Part shown: in pieces, positions 22,896 through 35,066 of the stretch | Layout: every line of letters begins with the position of its first letter | Position numbering within the stretch: the stretch's first letter is position 1 | Assembly (NCBI GenBank): GCA_021234155.1 | Contig: JAJEKV010000140.1 | Span: 62,001-126,000 of the forward strand | Length of the DNA stretch: 64,000 nt | Reading direction: 5' to 3' | Origin: Isoetes taiwanensis | Taxonomy: Eukaryota; Streptophyta; Lycopodiopsida; Isoetales; Isoetaceae | The notes under the pieces: generated by a model | What the model saw: the letters and a program-made list of their open reading frames with translations, nothing else | What the model was told of the DNA's origin: nothing | Databases searched by the model: none | Program-made: the position numbers and the translations under genes

Positions 22896-25499
22896 AAGTT
22901 TTTATCGTCCACAGAGACCAATTGGCCTATGGAATCCAAACAGGAGGTGCAGCAAGCATATTACTGTCCGGGTTAAAAAACCCCCTCCCCGCCCTAAAGG
23001 GTTGTTTGGGGGAAAAACCATGACTGGAATAGGCTTGCTGTCAAACTGTACAAATACAAAAATAAATATAGACAGAAGTATGTACATGTATCAAGTAAGT
23101 GCTCGAGGGCCGAGCTGATCTCGGCGATCCATGATCTCTTGAATGTATGAGTCCAACCTCCGTACTGAGCTCGTGCTGAGCATCTCATGCAGGGGCTGGT
23201 CAGGATGGACCAGCTCAGCATAGCATATCCGAGTGTCATCATATGCCGGACAACTCTGAAGAATGTGGCATTCGTCTTCCACGTCTCCAACCTGGCAGCT
23301 TGACAAAGCCTCTCCTGACACAGCTCCCCAACCCATCTCCCTGTCTCAATCCAGAGATGGTGTGCACCTGTGCGGATAGAGGCAATGGATTTGCGCTTTT
23401 TCATGGGTAGATGAGTGCGCAGGTAGCATTGCGGGCCCCGCTCTAAACTGAAATTTATGTGGCATCGATAATGTGTCGTCTTGACCTGCTCAAGAGTGCT
23501 GGCATCCCATAGCTTACTGAGGAAGCATGCGTCAAGGTATTGTCTGAGACTGCGGTGATCTGCCTCTTTTGCACTTGGATGCACATGTGCTCCTGCACAT
23601 TCCATCTGGCCAGCTACTGAGCTCTCGTTTCCCGCCAGCAGGCTTTTCGGCGTTGAGGCCCCATTGCCATAGTGTAAGCGAGGTGAGGGAGATGAGTATC
23701 GTCCATGCTGACCACCTTCTGGAAGTAGACGATGTGTCTGTCAAGGGCCCCTCTTTGAAGGGGCAAGAAACCTATTTCCTGCAACAACAGTATCTGGTAT
23801 CAGACTGTGGACTTCAACCCCAGGGCTCGCGCCAAGAAAGCTTTCTGCACCTGCTCCAAGTCATTCTAAGTGGCGAGGGAAATCACTGGGCCCCAGACTC
23901 GACCCTGTACAAAAGCACATGTTCTACTAGCACTTTGAATAGGTATGATTGATGGGCCCAATCATACAGCTCCACCTTGTGGCTATTGTATTGCATAGAG
24001 TGTCTTCCAACCTGCTGCGACTCGCAGCCGGATGGAATTGTCCCAGTTCATGGCCAACGGGGACTCCACCCCCAAATATTTGTAAGTGGACACCACTTCA
24101 CCATTTTGACCACGATATGTGAGGATTGGAGGTGTTGGCTGGCATGCGGACGATACCAGAACTACCTTAATTTTGGCTAAGTTGACGCGCACGTCAGTCA
24201 CCTGACAAAATGTGTCCAGGGCATCGAGATGGCGTTGCATGTCTGCTTGAGTGTGTGCTAGGAGGTCCACATCATCAGCATAGATCAGCTGCCTGATGAT
24301 CTAGTGTAGGAGATGAGTCTCAGTGCCTCCATTATCAGTGAGTCATCTCTCCAAATGGATCAATATATAGGCCAAATAGTGTGGGAAGAGGGCATCCCTG
24401 GCGGACCCCGATACTGCTCTCGAATGGTTGGCCCGCTAGTTGCAGCCGGCCGGTGCATGTCTCATATAACTTGTACACCACCTTCTGCAATTTGGAAGGG
24501 ACGTCTAGCTGCTGCAATCTTGCCCACAGCTTTTCCCGAGGCACAGTGTCAAAAGCCTTGGCGAAGTCTATGAAGCAGCAATACAGATCTTGTCGATGGT
24601 TCATGTTGTCCTCAACCAGAGTCTGCATCGTGAAAATATGATGTATGGTTGAGTGCCCGCACTTCTGTTGTTTCTGCCCATCCTGTCAACTGCCGCTTGA
24701 GGATTCCGGCGAGGAGCTTTGCAAACACTAAGCTGATCATGATAGTCCGGTAATTGGCCGGGCAATGCGAGTCTCCTGCCTTGTAGATTGGGAGAACCCT
24801 GCTAGTGGTCCATTGGGGGAGGAAAACCTTCCCGCAATGTCTTGTTGAACATGTCGGTCAGTACCGGTGCCATGGATGGTCCTGCCCACTTGAGTAACTC
24901 TGCCTGTATGCCATCAAGGTCTGGTGCTTTTTCATTGGCTAGACGTTGCAGCCCATGCGTTACCTCCGCCTCTATGATTTCTTGTACTGGGCCCTGCTGG
25001 GGGGGTAATGTTGCCCGTGCACCCTCAGGGTTGTAGAGCTACTGTAGGTATTGCCTCCACTGTTCTGGAGTGATGTTTCCTGTGGGCGGCACTGGCCTCC
25101 TGAGCACTCTCCGCCAAAAGGTCCTGGGATGATGTTCCAGGAGGAAGAAAATTTCCTGTTGATGGGCCACAATGTACCTGGCCTTTCTAGCCTTAAGGAA
25201 AGTGCGGTATTGCTTGACTACATCCAAGCGTAGAGCAAGGTCTGTGACTTAGCGGAGCCAGCGTTTGCGTTCTTTGCAGTCGGCATCGAACCACTGGTTA
25301 CGCGGAAAGGGTAGCTCTCGAGGTTTGCCGAGGGCGACTTCTACCGAACACCTCTCTGCAGCAGCCCCGAGCACATCAATGAGCCTGCTTGCCTGCTGTT
25401 CCAGCGTTGAGCATTGTGAGATGCTTGTCAGATCCTCTGTAAGTAACTGGGAGTAAGTAGGAGCGCGCTCATAGTCCAGTCTGAGCGATATCACGGAAA
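22896..25499 (-). mobile_element. LINE (non-LTR retrotransposon), 5'-truncated, decayed
   Basis: On the minus strand the reverse transcriptase blocks appear in order: an N-terminal linker region (25249-25494), the thumb-preceding NEKAPDLDGIQAELLKWAG block (about 24900), FIDFAKAFDTVPREKLW and RQGCPL (24335-24628), and the catalytic YADD codons at 24271-24282. The region ends with a C-terminal Cys/His segment (CQVGDVEDECHILQSC) and a stop near 23091. A 3' UTR of about 195 bp leads to the pentanucleotide tail. The endonuclease domain is absent and several frame changes occur. At about 25499 the LINE abuts Helitron helicase sequence, so it inserted into or recombined with a Helitron. Its part above 24530 is repeated in the tandem array. 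Confidence 0.85.
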
Positions 25500-26923
25500 C
25501 GAATCTATTGCATCAAACGAGGGACTTATTGCAGTTAACAATATCCTTATTCAGCACGGAACAACCACCGATGCATTTGGTCTTCCGGCATTAACCACCA
25601 CATCAAGGGACGTTCAAAATGAGCTCTCAAAATTTCCCAATTATGAAGAATACATGACTAAGACTTCCAACATGTTCCAAATCATGAACAAAAATCAATC
25701 AACCATCTACAACTACATCTCAAATCTCATCGACAGTAAACATTCTCCTAACCCAATCTTCATCTACGGTAAGGCAGGAGCTGACGAAACATATGTCCTA
25801 AAAGCCCTATGCCTTCGAATACAAGGATCAAGAAACATTGTGCTCCCATGTGCTATCACTGGACTAGCTTCATGTCTCTACCCTGGTGGTAGAACTGCAC
25901 ACTCCCTATTTCAAATCCCGGTCATCGAGAACAACGTTAATCTCCATTCGCTACTTGATCCACATTCTCCAATGGCACACCTAGTAAGCCAAACAACTGC
26001 TATTATATGAAATGAATTTCCCATGGCTAACCGAGCAGTCATAGAGGCAGTTGACGTGTTGCTTCAAAAATAACAAGAACGAATGCACCCTTTGGAGGAA
26101 AGCTATTTATAGCAAAAGAGACTTCGCACAAGTTGCACCAATCGCCAAAAAGCAAGCAAGACAAATGACAATAAATGCTCCCATAATATCGCCGCACTTA
26201 TGGAACCACTTCCAAGTTCTCGAGCTTAATGAACCAATCAGGAAACTGCCGGAGATCTCGAACTCGTCTCTTTGGTCGATGTCGTTAGAGAAGGAACTTT
26301 ACTTTCAAAACGTGCCATTGACATTATTCAAAAGCACAAACCCACAAGAAGCGCTTGATTTTCTATACAACAAACAAATCGCCAAGGACCCCGAAGCGTG
26401 TGAAAAAGAGGGAATCCAATCTCCTAAAAAATATCCCCACCGACGAATTCAACGACCACGGTCATAGCGTGGACGGACTAACGTAAAACAACCAAACTAT
26501 AGACGACCACCTAATGGCAACAACAGACTTTCTAAATGGCTACAGAGACCCATCATTGCCACAACACGAGCTTCGACTAAAGCCCATCCGTCCAAGTAAA
26601 ATTACTCACAGGGGACCCACAACAAAGAGACAACATTCACCCCATATCGCGTGTTGACTTCTTCCGTCAGCCAGAAAAATGGCCATGGACAATCCACCGA
26701 CGCCAACTCCCACTACGACCTGCGTATTCAACAACGTTCAATAACTGCCTAGGGCTCACACTCGAAGATTGTGATTGACTTGCATAGTGAAGTCTTCGCA
26801 CATGGACAACTTTACACAGCACTCACCCGCATACGAAAAAGAGAAGATGTCCTAATTCTTCTAGACAAAGACAATAAGACAAAGACTATAACCAACGTCG
26901 TCTACAAGGAGCTCCTCCCATGA
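25500..26923 (+). pseudogene. Helitron helicase (Pif1-like) relic, unit 1
   Basis: This is homologous to the fuller helicase at 45149-46858 but clearly diverged, so it comes from another Helitron lineage. It starts abruptly at the LINE junction within the helicase and runs to the C-terminal TALTRIRKREDVLIL block and the stop at 26923. It is dead several times over. The Walker A site reads GKAGADET instead of GKAGTGKT, losing the ATP-binding Lys. The Walker B Trp codon is TGA (26008-26010) and the next Asp has become Asn. Further frame changes follow, including a scrambled motif III (KRDFAQVAPI). Confidence 0.8.
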
Positions 26924-26987
26924 CTAAGGTGCGTAATTCTCCCTCAAAAAAAAAAAGGGAGAGAAAAAAAACTCCATTCGCCTCAAT

Positions 26988-27095
26988 GCCGATGATGTAG
27001 ACGGAGCACCGGTCCCCTACAGGAACCGATGCTCCCTCTACACCGTGGGCAACACGCCCGTGGAGTAACCTGGGTTCGATTCCCAGGGGCGCGCA
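26988..27095 (+). other. Hairpin plus T-arm-like element after the helicase, unit 1
   Basis: A stem-loop built from GTAGACGGAGCA pairing with TGCTCCCTCTAC is followed by GGGC-AACAC-GCCC. Then comes CTGGG-TTCGATT-CCCAG, which matches a tRNA T arm and RNA polymerase III B box. No matching acceptor 5' strand or A box is visible, so I do not call a tRNA gene. The same arrangement follows the other helicase copies. Confidence 0.6.
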
Positions 27096-28499
27096 AAATC
27101 ATTATCATATCATACTATGCATACCTCCCTATTATTCTATCCGTTGAACACGATGTATTCATACACATACCATAACAAAAGCGCTCGCAAATCTTGTAAT
27201 ATATCCTTCCTAAATATATGATTACTAGAATTTTTTTTTTGGAATTACTGACTTTTTGGAATGCATTTTTCGGCAACTTCCCGAGTGCATCTAATCACAA
27301 ACTCTCGCTGCCTTGGTTTTCGGCTAAAAAGTAGCCACAAAAAACCACGGATTAATACATCACTTGCCCACGCTTAAGGTGTTGCCCTACTGCGTCGCGC
27401 CGCGCCGCCGCGTGCTACACCTAGATAGCTCAAACAAAACCCCTTATCGCCTCATCGTGATTTGCGTCTCTCTAGACCGAAACAACTAGAAGAGGCAAAA
27501 ACACAAAACACCCGTGTATGTTTTCAAGGAAACCGCTTTCATGCTATTAGCGAATTTGCAAATAGCTTCTTACTAGAGCTTTCGGGCAAAAAAATTCTGG
27601 CCCCCAATATATATTTTGCAAGATGAAATTGATTCTACAGAGTTGAGCCTAACGTGCCGACAAATTTAGCTCCCTTGCTTTTTTTGCTCGAGCAAAAAGA
27701 GAAAAACCCAGATCCATGTTGTGGCCAAAAACCCTTTTAGTGGGCTGCGATTGAGAAAACCCATCAAATAGAACAACGATTGAATCAAATACTGAAAAAG
27801 AGATGCGAAGAAGTTTAAAAAAAGAGATTGATTCACAAAGCCGAGAAAAGGGAACCCAAAAAAGGATGCAATTTCTTTCTCTTGCCATCTCAAGAGAGAG
27901 TTTTGCAAATTACCATTGCAAATCTGTGGATTGAGAGCCTAATTTGCACCAGAACTTAAAATTCGAGAATTTCCTATCGGCCAACATCTATTAATCAACA
28001 GGGAAAAAAAATATAACATGCTATCTGAAGCCTTTTGTTCAAGATGTGCTCTTTGTTGTGTTCTCAGGCTTCCCTTATAATGCCTCTATCCTATTGAACA
28101 AAATTAGTTTCTTTATGCCCTCAACTCTCTTCACGATTCCTAAAATCTTCCCAAAAAATTAATAGACTTTGGAAATAAGTTCTTAGCGGGAATTGCCAGG
28201 GGCTTCCGAATGCGTTTTCGAGATTCAAATAGAGCTTTTGTTTATAAATTGATGATTGGTAAAGCTAACGAGTTCCTTAAGACAAATAAGCTTTTCAGAG
28301 GGGGGTTAAGCAGAATAATTTTTAGCTCAAAATACATGAAATTCAGTTAGTAGCCGGCGTGATTCTTTGGTTGATAGTGAGACAGGTGCATCACAGAATG
28401 TTGCCAATGAGCTTTTGTTGTTCATGTTCTTGCTGGCCTAATGAAAGAGCTAAGGGAAAAATTATTGCCCTTTCATTTTGACGCAATTGTGATGAAGCT

Positions 28500-28920
28500 A
28501 AGAAATATCTTGAGCAATACCCGAGCAATCCGGTATCTAACATCCCAATCTAAGAGTTCGTGATTTGGGATGATGAATGTGATCCCCGCAGGTTGGACAT
28601 ATAATCATAAGGCAACAAATTGATCCCGTTGTGTGAACAAAAACCAATTAACTTGACCAAATTTCTATGCCGGATCTTCCCCAGAGTGCTCACTTCTCGC
28701 ACATAAACTTTTATCTTTTGTTGGGTCCTCGGCATTCAGCGCAATTACCTTCTTCACAGCGAGCATTTTTCCTTAAGGAAGAATACCTTTATAAACTACT
28801 ACAAATCCACCTGATCCGATCACATTTTCTTCGCTTGATCCATCTGTGGTCTGCATAACCTGACTGAATGTTAATTGCCCCAGCAATTCTTCACCTCTGT
28901 TTCTGAATCCAGCATAAGCC
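28500..28920 (-). pseudogene. LRR receptor-like kinase N-lobe relic, unit 1
   Basis: The minus strand reads ENVIGSGGFVVVYKGILP (Gly-rich loop), a TAA, then GKMLAVKKV with the ATP-binding Lys. After a frameshift within about 30 codons it reads VREVSTLGKIRHRNLVKLIG, LLPYDYMSNL and LDWDVRYRIALGIAQ. This is the kinase N-lobe and hinge of an LRR receptor-like kinase. In this copy the frame is shifted again after SNLR. The catalytic loop and C-lobe are missing. A hydrophobic stretch about 150-330 bp further upstream on the same strand (29063-29257) might be the former membrane segment. It is probably a captured or trapped host gene piece. Confidence 0.75.
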
Positions 28921-30248
28921 AGGGCATAAGAAAGCCTAAGAAACGGAGTATCTCTTAAGAAAATTTCATACTAAACATGGTTACTTGGGCTAGATGGCAA
29001 GGGCAGAGCCACCGACTTCGTACTCAATATAGGAGTATTGATGGGAAAACAAATTAAATGGATTAAACAGATAACAATGGATTCTGCCATGGAATTCTGC
29101 AATAATACAGGTTGATTTGCTCGCAAATTAGAAAACAAAACAGTAGATATACTAAAGCGAAGATCATGCTATTGGCCAGGGCAATCTTGGCCAGGAACGT
29201 ACCTGCGAATCCTGAAGAGTAAAAGCCATAAACACTACTCAAAACATGGTATCTCACTTAAGGAAAAAAGGTACAAAAATTTAAAAACACAGTTTTACTC
29301 TAAAATTCGTTACCGGCCAAACAAATACAGGCGCCATAGCCCTGCTTCTGCTTTGATCCAGAAAGAGCTGTCCGAAAAAGAAACATACCCATGAACTAGA
29401 GTTTGTTAATTGGCTCAAATGATCATGGGAAGAACAACTTGGGATAGTTGTATGAGGCAGTCATTACCGCCAGAGCCAGACCCTCTACTCCTTTGACTTT
29501 GAATTTTCTAAGATGTGGGGGAAAACTGATGATTCTTTGGCAGACACCACCTATACCCTTTGTTTCTAGCTATTAATCCAAATGTAACTACCTTTAAGTT
29601 TTTTAAATATTGTTTTGGGTACGTATCAGGTTTAACTTAGTTTCTTGGTATTACAGAGGCATAAACCATACAGGGTAAACTTCCCGAATAAATTTCAAAA
29701 TTATTTTGAAGCTGGTTATCAAAGCGAAGGACACATGAAGAAGAAAATTACGGTTAAAATTCTATTCTTTGTACATATATTTGTGTGTTGTTGAATTGTG
29801 TATTGTGCAATCTAACAAAAATGGTAACTCACAGATAAAAAAGAGAAAAGAAAAAATAGTGACTGCAAACAACAATGAGCTCGATCCGTGTACTGGTCCA
29901 GGCCATACCGAGCAACATGCAAAGTACATATTCAACTTTTGAAATATAGGATATGTATATTGAAATGCATCAAGAATTGCAATAATTATATATGGTGAAA
30001 TTGATATATAGAGAATGTGACAAACTGAAGTCGCCATCAAATGCAATGGATACAGAAGTACATAATAAGCAACATGAAATGGTGATGAAAAAAAAGGGCG
30101 TCCAAGGTGAGTCAAAATATTTCAATTCTAGTGTAGACCATCTTTAAATCTTTGTATGGTAATGAATTCTATTTTTTATTTATAATCTTTGATTAAGTTA
30201 GGTGATGTATTTTTGTTAATAGATATTAAAAGATCTCTCCTTTAATAG

Positions 30249-30685
30249 GCCTGCTCGACCAAATTCTGAACATCTTAGTGATGTTCAGATAGCCAAAATC
30301 CTTCAACATCGTGAGCGGCAAAGAAACTATGATGCTCGAAAAAAATTGAAGATCGCTATAGTTCCAAAAACTGAGAAAGAAATGTATAATGAACTAAAGA
30401 GTGGCATTTTACCATTTGATCAAATGGCTATGCAGCAACAAATAAGAGCTTCAGATTCTCTAGCTCCAGTCTCATCAGATGATATGTCATCGTCGATAAA
30501 TAAACTCCATAGGGATCGTGATTGCAAATCGATCCCTATGGAGCAAGAGATTAAAGTCCCAAATCTTTCAACTCCCATCACATCAAGTGCAATGTAATCA
30601 CCGCAAAACAAAATCGAAAGATGCGTAATCATGTTAAACCTATAGACCATGAACCGCTAAAGTGGACTAAAACATGTGAAACATG
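30249..30685 (+). pseudogene. Start of Helitron Rep gene, cut at the unit 1/unit 2 junction
   Basis: After a pyrimidine-rich tract and TAATAG| a frame opens reading SEHLSDVQIAKILQHRERQR and continues as in the fuller copy at 42552. At 30686 it is cut and LINE sequence of the next unit begins. Relative to units 2 and 3 this copy has extra small changes, for example the CACAGAATCACTGG stretch is altered, giving a stop near 30595. Confidence 0.8.
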
Positions 30686-31650
30686 CTTTTCCCGAGGCAC
30701 AGTGTCAAAAGCCTTGGCGAAGTCTATGAAGCAGCAATACAGATCTTGTCGATGGTTCATGTTGTCCTCAACCAGAGTCTGCATCGTGAAAATATGATGT
30801 ATGGTTGAGTGCCCGCACTTCAGTTGTTTCTGCCCATCCTGTCAACTGCCGCTTGAGGATTCCGTGAGGAGCTTTGCAAACACTAAGCTGATCATGATAG
30901 TCCGTAATTGGCCGGCAATGCGAAGTCTCCCCGCCTTGTAGATTGGGAGAACCCTGCTAGTGGTCCATTGGGGGAGGAAAACCTTCCCGCAATGTCTTGT
31001 TGAACATGTCGGTCAGTACCGGTGCCATGGATGGTCCTGCCCACTTGAGTAACTCTGCCTGTATGCCATCAAGGTCTGGTGCTTTTTCATTGGCTAGACG
31101 TTGCAGCCCATGCGTTACCTCCGCCTCTATGATTTCTTGTACTGGGCCCTGCTGGGGGGGTAATGTTGCCCGTGCACCCTCAGGGTTGTAGAGCTACTGT
31201 AGGTATTGCCTCCACCGCTCGGGTGATGTTTCCTCGTGGGCCTGGCCTCCCCGAGCACTCTCCGCCAAAAGGTCCTGGGATGATGTTCCAGGAGGAAGAA
31301 AATTTCCTGTTGATGGGCCACAATGTACCTGGCCTTTCTAGCCTTAAGGAAAGTGCGGTATTGCTTGACTACATCCAAGCGTAGAGCAAGGTCTGTGACT
31401 TAGCGGAGCCAGCGTTTGCGTTCTTTGCAGTCGGCATCGAACCACTGGTTACGCGGAAAGGGTAGCTCTCGAGGTTTGCCGAGGGCGACTTCTACCGAAC
31501 ACCTCTCTGCAGCAGCCCCGAGCACATCAATGAGCCTGCTTGCCTGCTGTTCCAGCGTTGAGCATTGTGAGATGCTTGTCAGATCCTCTGTAAGTAACTG
31601 GGAGTAAGTAGGAGCGCGCTCATAGTCCAGTCTGAGCGATATCACGGAAA
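30686..31650 (-). mobile_element. LINE 5' part, unit 2 copy
   Basis: This repeats 24530-25499 of the LINE with small indels, mostly around CAG, CTG and CCGG sites (for example near 30865-30935 and 31210-31255). The YADD-containing part of the LINE is not included in the repeated segment. Confidence 0.85.
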
Positions 31651-33073
31651 CGAATCTATTGCATCAAACGAGGGACTTATTGCAGTTAACAATATCCTTA
31701 TTCAGCACGGAACAACCACCGATGCATTTGGTCTTCCGGCATTAACCACCACATCAAGGGACGTTCAAAATGAGCTCTCAAAATTTCCCAATTATGAAGA
31801 ATACATGACTAAGACTTCCAACATGTTCCAAATCATGAACAAAAATCAATCAACCATCTACAACTACATCTCAAATCTCATCGACAGTAAACATTCTCCT
31901 AACCCAATCTTCATCTACGGTAAGGCAGGAGCTGACGAAACATATGTCCTAAAAGCCCTATGCCTTCGAATACAAGGATCAAGAAACATTGTGCTCCCAT
32001 GTGCTATCACTGGACTAGCTTCATGTCTCTACCCTGGTGGTAGAACTGCACACTCCCTATTTCAAATCCCGGTCATCGAGAACAACGTTAATCTCCATTC
32101 GCTACTTGATCCACATTCTCCAATGGCACACCTAGTAAGCCAAACAACTGCTATTATATGAAATGAATTTCCCATGGCTAACCGAGCAGTCATAGAGGCA
32201 GTTGACGTGTTGCTTCAAAAATAACAAGAACGAATGCACCCTTTGGAGGAAAGCTATTTATAGCAGCAGGAGACTTCAGACAAGTTGCACCAATCGTCAA
32301 AAAAGCAAGCAAGACAGCGACAATAAATGCTCCCATAATATCGTCGCACTTATGGAACCACTTCCAAGTTCTCGAGCTTAATGAACCAATCAGAAATGCC
32401 GGAGATCTCGAACTCGTCTCTTTGGTCGATGTCGTTAGAGAAGGAACTTTACTCGAAAACGTGCCATTGACATTATTCAAAAGCACAAACCCACAAGAAG
32501 CAGTTGATTTTCTATACAACAAACAAATCGTCAAGGACCCCAGAAGCGTGTGAAAAAAGAGGAATCCAATCTCCTAAAAATATCCCTGTCGACGAATTCA
32601 ACGACACAGTCATAGCGTGGACAGACTAACAGAAAACAACCAAACTATAGACGACCACCTAATGGCAACAACAGACTTTCTAAATGGCTACAGAGACCCA
32701 TCATTGCCACAACACGAGCTTCGACTAAAGCCCATCCGTCCAAGTAAAATTACTCACAGGGGACCCACAACAAAGAGACAACATTCACCCCATATCGCGT
32801 GTTGACTTCTTCCATCAGCCAGAAAAATGGCCATGGACAATCCACCGACGCCAACTCCCACTACGACCTGCGTATTCAACAACGTTCAATAACTGCCTAG
32901 GGCTCACACTCGACAAGATTGTGATTGACTTGCATAGTGAAGTCTTCGCACATGGACAACTTTACACAGCACTCACCCGCATACGAAAAAGAGAAGATGT
33001 CCTAATTCTTCTAGACAAAGACAATAAGACAAAGACTATAACCAACGTCGTCTACAAGGAGCTCCTCCCATGA
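31651..33073 (+). pseudogene. Helitron helicase relic, unit 2
   Basis: This copy has the same dead Walker A (GADET) and Walker B stop (32159-32161) as unit 1. It preserves motif III best: AAGDFRQVAPIVKK reads cleanly at about 32260-32300, whereas units 1 and 3 are garbled there. Its reading frame through LELNEPIRNAGDLEL and NVPLTLFKSTNP is also cleaner. Confidence 0.8.
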
Positions 33074-33140
33074 CTAAGGTGCGTAATTCTCCCTCAAAAA
33101 AAAAAAGAGAAAAAAAAAAACTCCATTAAGCCTCAATCTC

Positions 33141-33245
33141 GATGATGTAGGCCAGACACCGGTCCCCTACAGGAACCGATGCTCCCTCTACACCGTGGGC
33201 AACACGCCCGTGGAGTAACCTGGGTTCGATTCCCAGGGGCGCGCA
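33141..33245 (+). other. Hairpin plus T-arm-like element, unit 2
   Basis: The T-arm-like CCTGGGTTCGATTCCCAGG at 33219-33237 is identical to units 1 and 3. The 5' arm of the hairpin is altered here (GATGTAGGCCAGACACC). Confidence 0.6.
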
Positions 33246-34644
33246 AAATCATTATCATATCATACTATGCATACCTCCCTATTATTCTATCCGTTGAACA
33301 CGATGTATTCATACACATACCATAACAAAAGCGCTCGCAAATCTTGTAATATATCCTTCCTAAATATATGATTACTAGAATTTTTTTTTTGGAATTACTG
33401 ACTTTTTGGAATGCATTTTTCGGCAACTTCCCGAGTGCATCTAATCACAAACTCTCGCTGTCTTGGTTTTCAGCTAAAAGTAGCCACAGCAAACCCTGGG
33501 ATTAATACATCACTTGCCCACGCTAAGGTGTTGCCCTACTCTGTGCCGCACCTGCCGCCGTGCTACACCTAGATAGCTCAAACAAAAACCCCAGTCGGCC
33601 TACGTATTTGCAGCTCTCTAGACCGGGAACAGCTAGAAGAGGCAAAAAACACAAAACACCCAGGTATGTTTTCAAGGAAACTGCTTTCTGTATGCTATTA
33701 GCGAATTTGCAAATAGCTTCTTACTAGAGCTTTCGGCAAAATTTCTGGCCCGAAATATATATTTTGCAAGATGAAATTGATTCTACAGAGTTGAGCCTAA
33801 CGTGCCGACAAATTTAGCTCCCTTGCTTTTTTTGCTCGAGCAAAAAGAGAAAAACCCAGATCCATGTTGTGGCCAAAAACCCTTTTAGTGGGCTGCGATT
33901 GAGAAAACCCATCAAATAGAACAACGATTGAATCAAATACTGGGAAAAGAGATGCAGCAAGCGCAAAAAAGAGATTGATTCACAAAGCCAGAAAAGGGAA
34001 CCCAAAAAGCGGATGCAATTTCTTTCTCTTGCCATCTGAAGAGAGAGTTTTGCAAATTACCATTGCAAATCTGTGGATTGAGAGCCTAATTTGCACCAGA
34101 ACTTAAAATCTGAGAATTTCCTATCGGCCAACATCTATTAATCAACAGGGAAAAAAAATATAACATGCTATCTGAAGCCTTTTGTTCGAAGATGTGCTCT
34201 TTGTTGTGTTCTGTGCTTCCCTTATACGCCTCTATCCTATTGAACAAAATTAGTTTCTTTATGCCCTCAACTCTCTTCACGATTCCTAAAATCTTCCCAA
34301 AAAATTAATAGACTTTGGAAATAAGTTCTTAGCGGGAATTGCCAGGGGCTTCCGAATGCGTTTTCCAGGATTCAGCCGAGCTTTTGTTTATAAATTGATG
34401 ATTGGTAAAGCTAACGAGTTCCTTAAGACAAATAAGCTTTTCAGAGGGGGGTTAAGCAGAATAATTTTTAGCTCAAAATACATGAAATTCAGTTAGTAGC
34501 CGGCGTGATTCTTTGGTTGATAGTGAGACAGGTGCATCACAGAATGTTGCCAATGAGCTTTTGTTGTCTGTGCTCCTTGCTGGCCTAATGAAAGAGCTAA
34601 GGGAAAAATTATTGCCCTTTCATTTTGACGCAATTGTGATGAAG

Positions 34645-35066
34645 CTAAGAAATATCTTGAGCAATACCCAGAGCAATCCGGTATCTAACATCCCAATCTA
34701 AGAGTTCGCATTTGGGATGATGAATGTGATCCCGCAGGTTGGACATATAATCATAAGGCAACAAATTGATCCCGTTGTGTGAACAAAAACCAATTAACTT
34801 GACCAAATTTCTATGCCGGAGATCTTCCACAGTGCTCACTTCTCGCACATAAACTTTTATCTTTTGTTGGGTCCTCGGCATTCAGCGCAATTACCTTCTT
34901 CACAGCGAGCATTTTTCCTTAAGGAAGAATACCTTTATAAACTACTACAAATCCACCTGATCCGATCACATTTTCTTCGCTTGATCCATCTGTGGTCTGC
35001 ATAACCTGACTGAATGTTAATTGCCCCAGCAATTCTTCACCTCTGTTTCTGAATCCAGCATAAGCC
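34645..35066 (-). pseudogene. LRR receptor-like kinase N-lobe relic, unit 2
   Basis: The gene piece is the same as in unit 1. Here the frame stays open from VREVST to LDWDVRYRIALGIAQDIS, so the hinge part is longer, but STLGKIRHRN reads STVEDLRHRN because of small changes around 34820-34830. The in-frame TAA after the Gly-rich loop is shared. Confidence 0.75.

Noticed and set aside
24842-25036. Plus-strand frames repeated in each unit (also 30997-31191, 37150-37347 and the 63-residue frames)
   Set aside because: They are antisense shadows of the LINE reverse transcriptase on the minus strand.
26988-27095. A tRNA gene
   Set aside because: Only a T-arm match is present. No acceptor partner strand, D arm or A box could be built, and the other copies show the same lack.
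29762-30115. Multi-span membrane protein on the minus strand, also in units 2 and 3
   Set aside because: The hydrophobic reading comes from AT-rich DNA. The frame is repeated only because the whole unit is, and its start varies with small indels.
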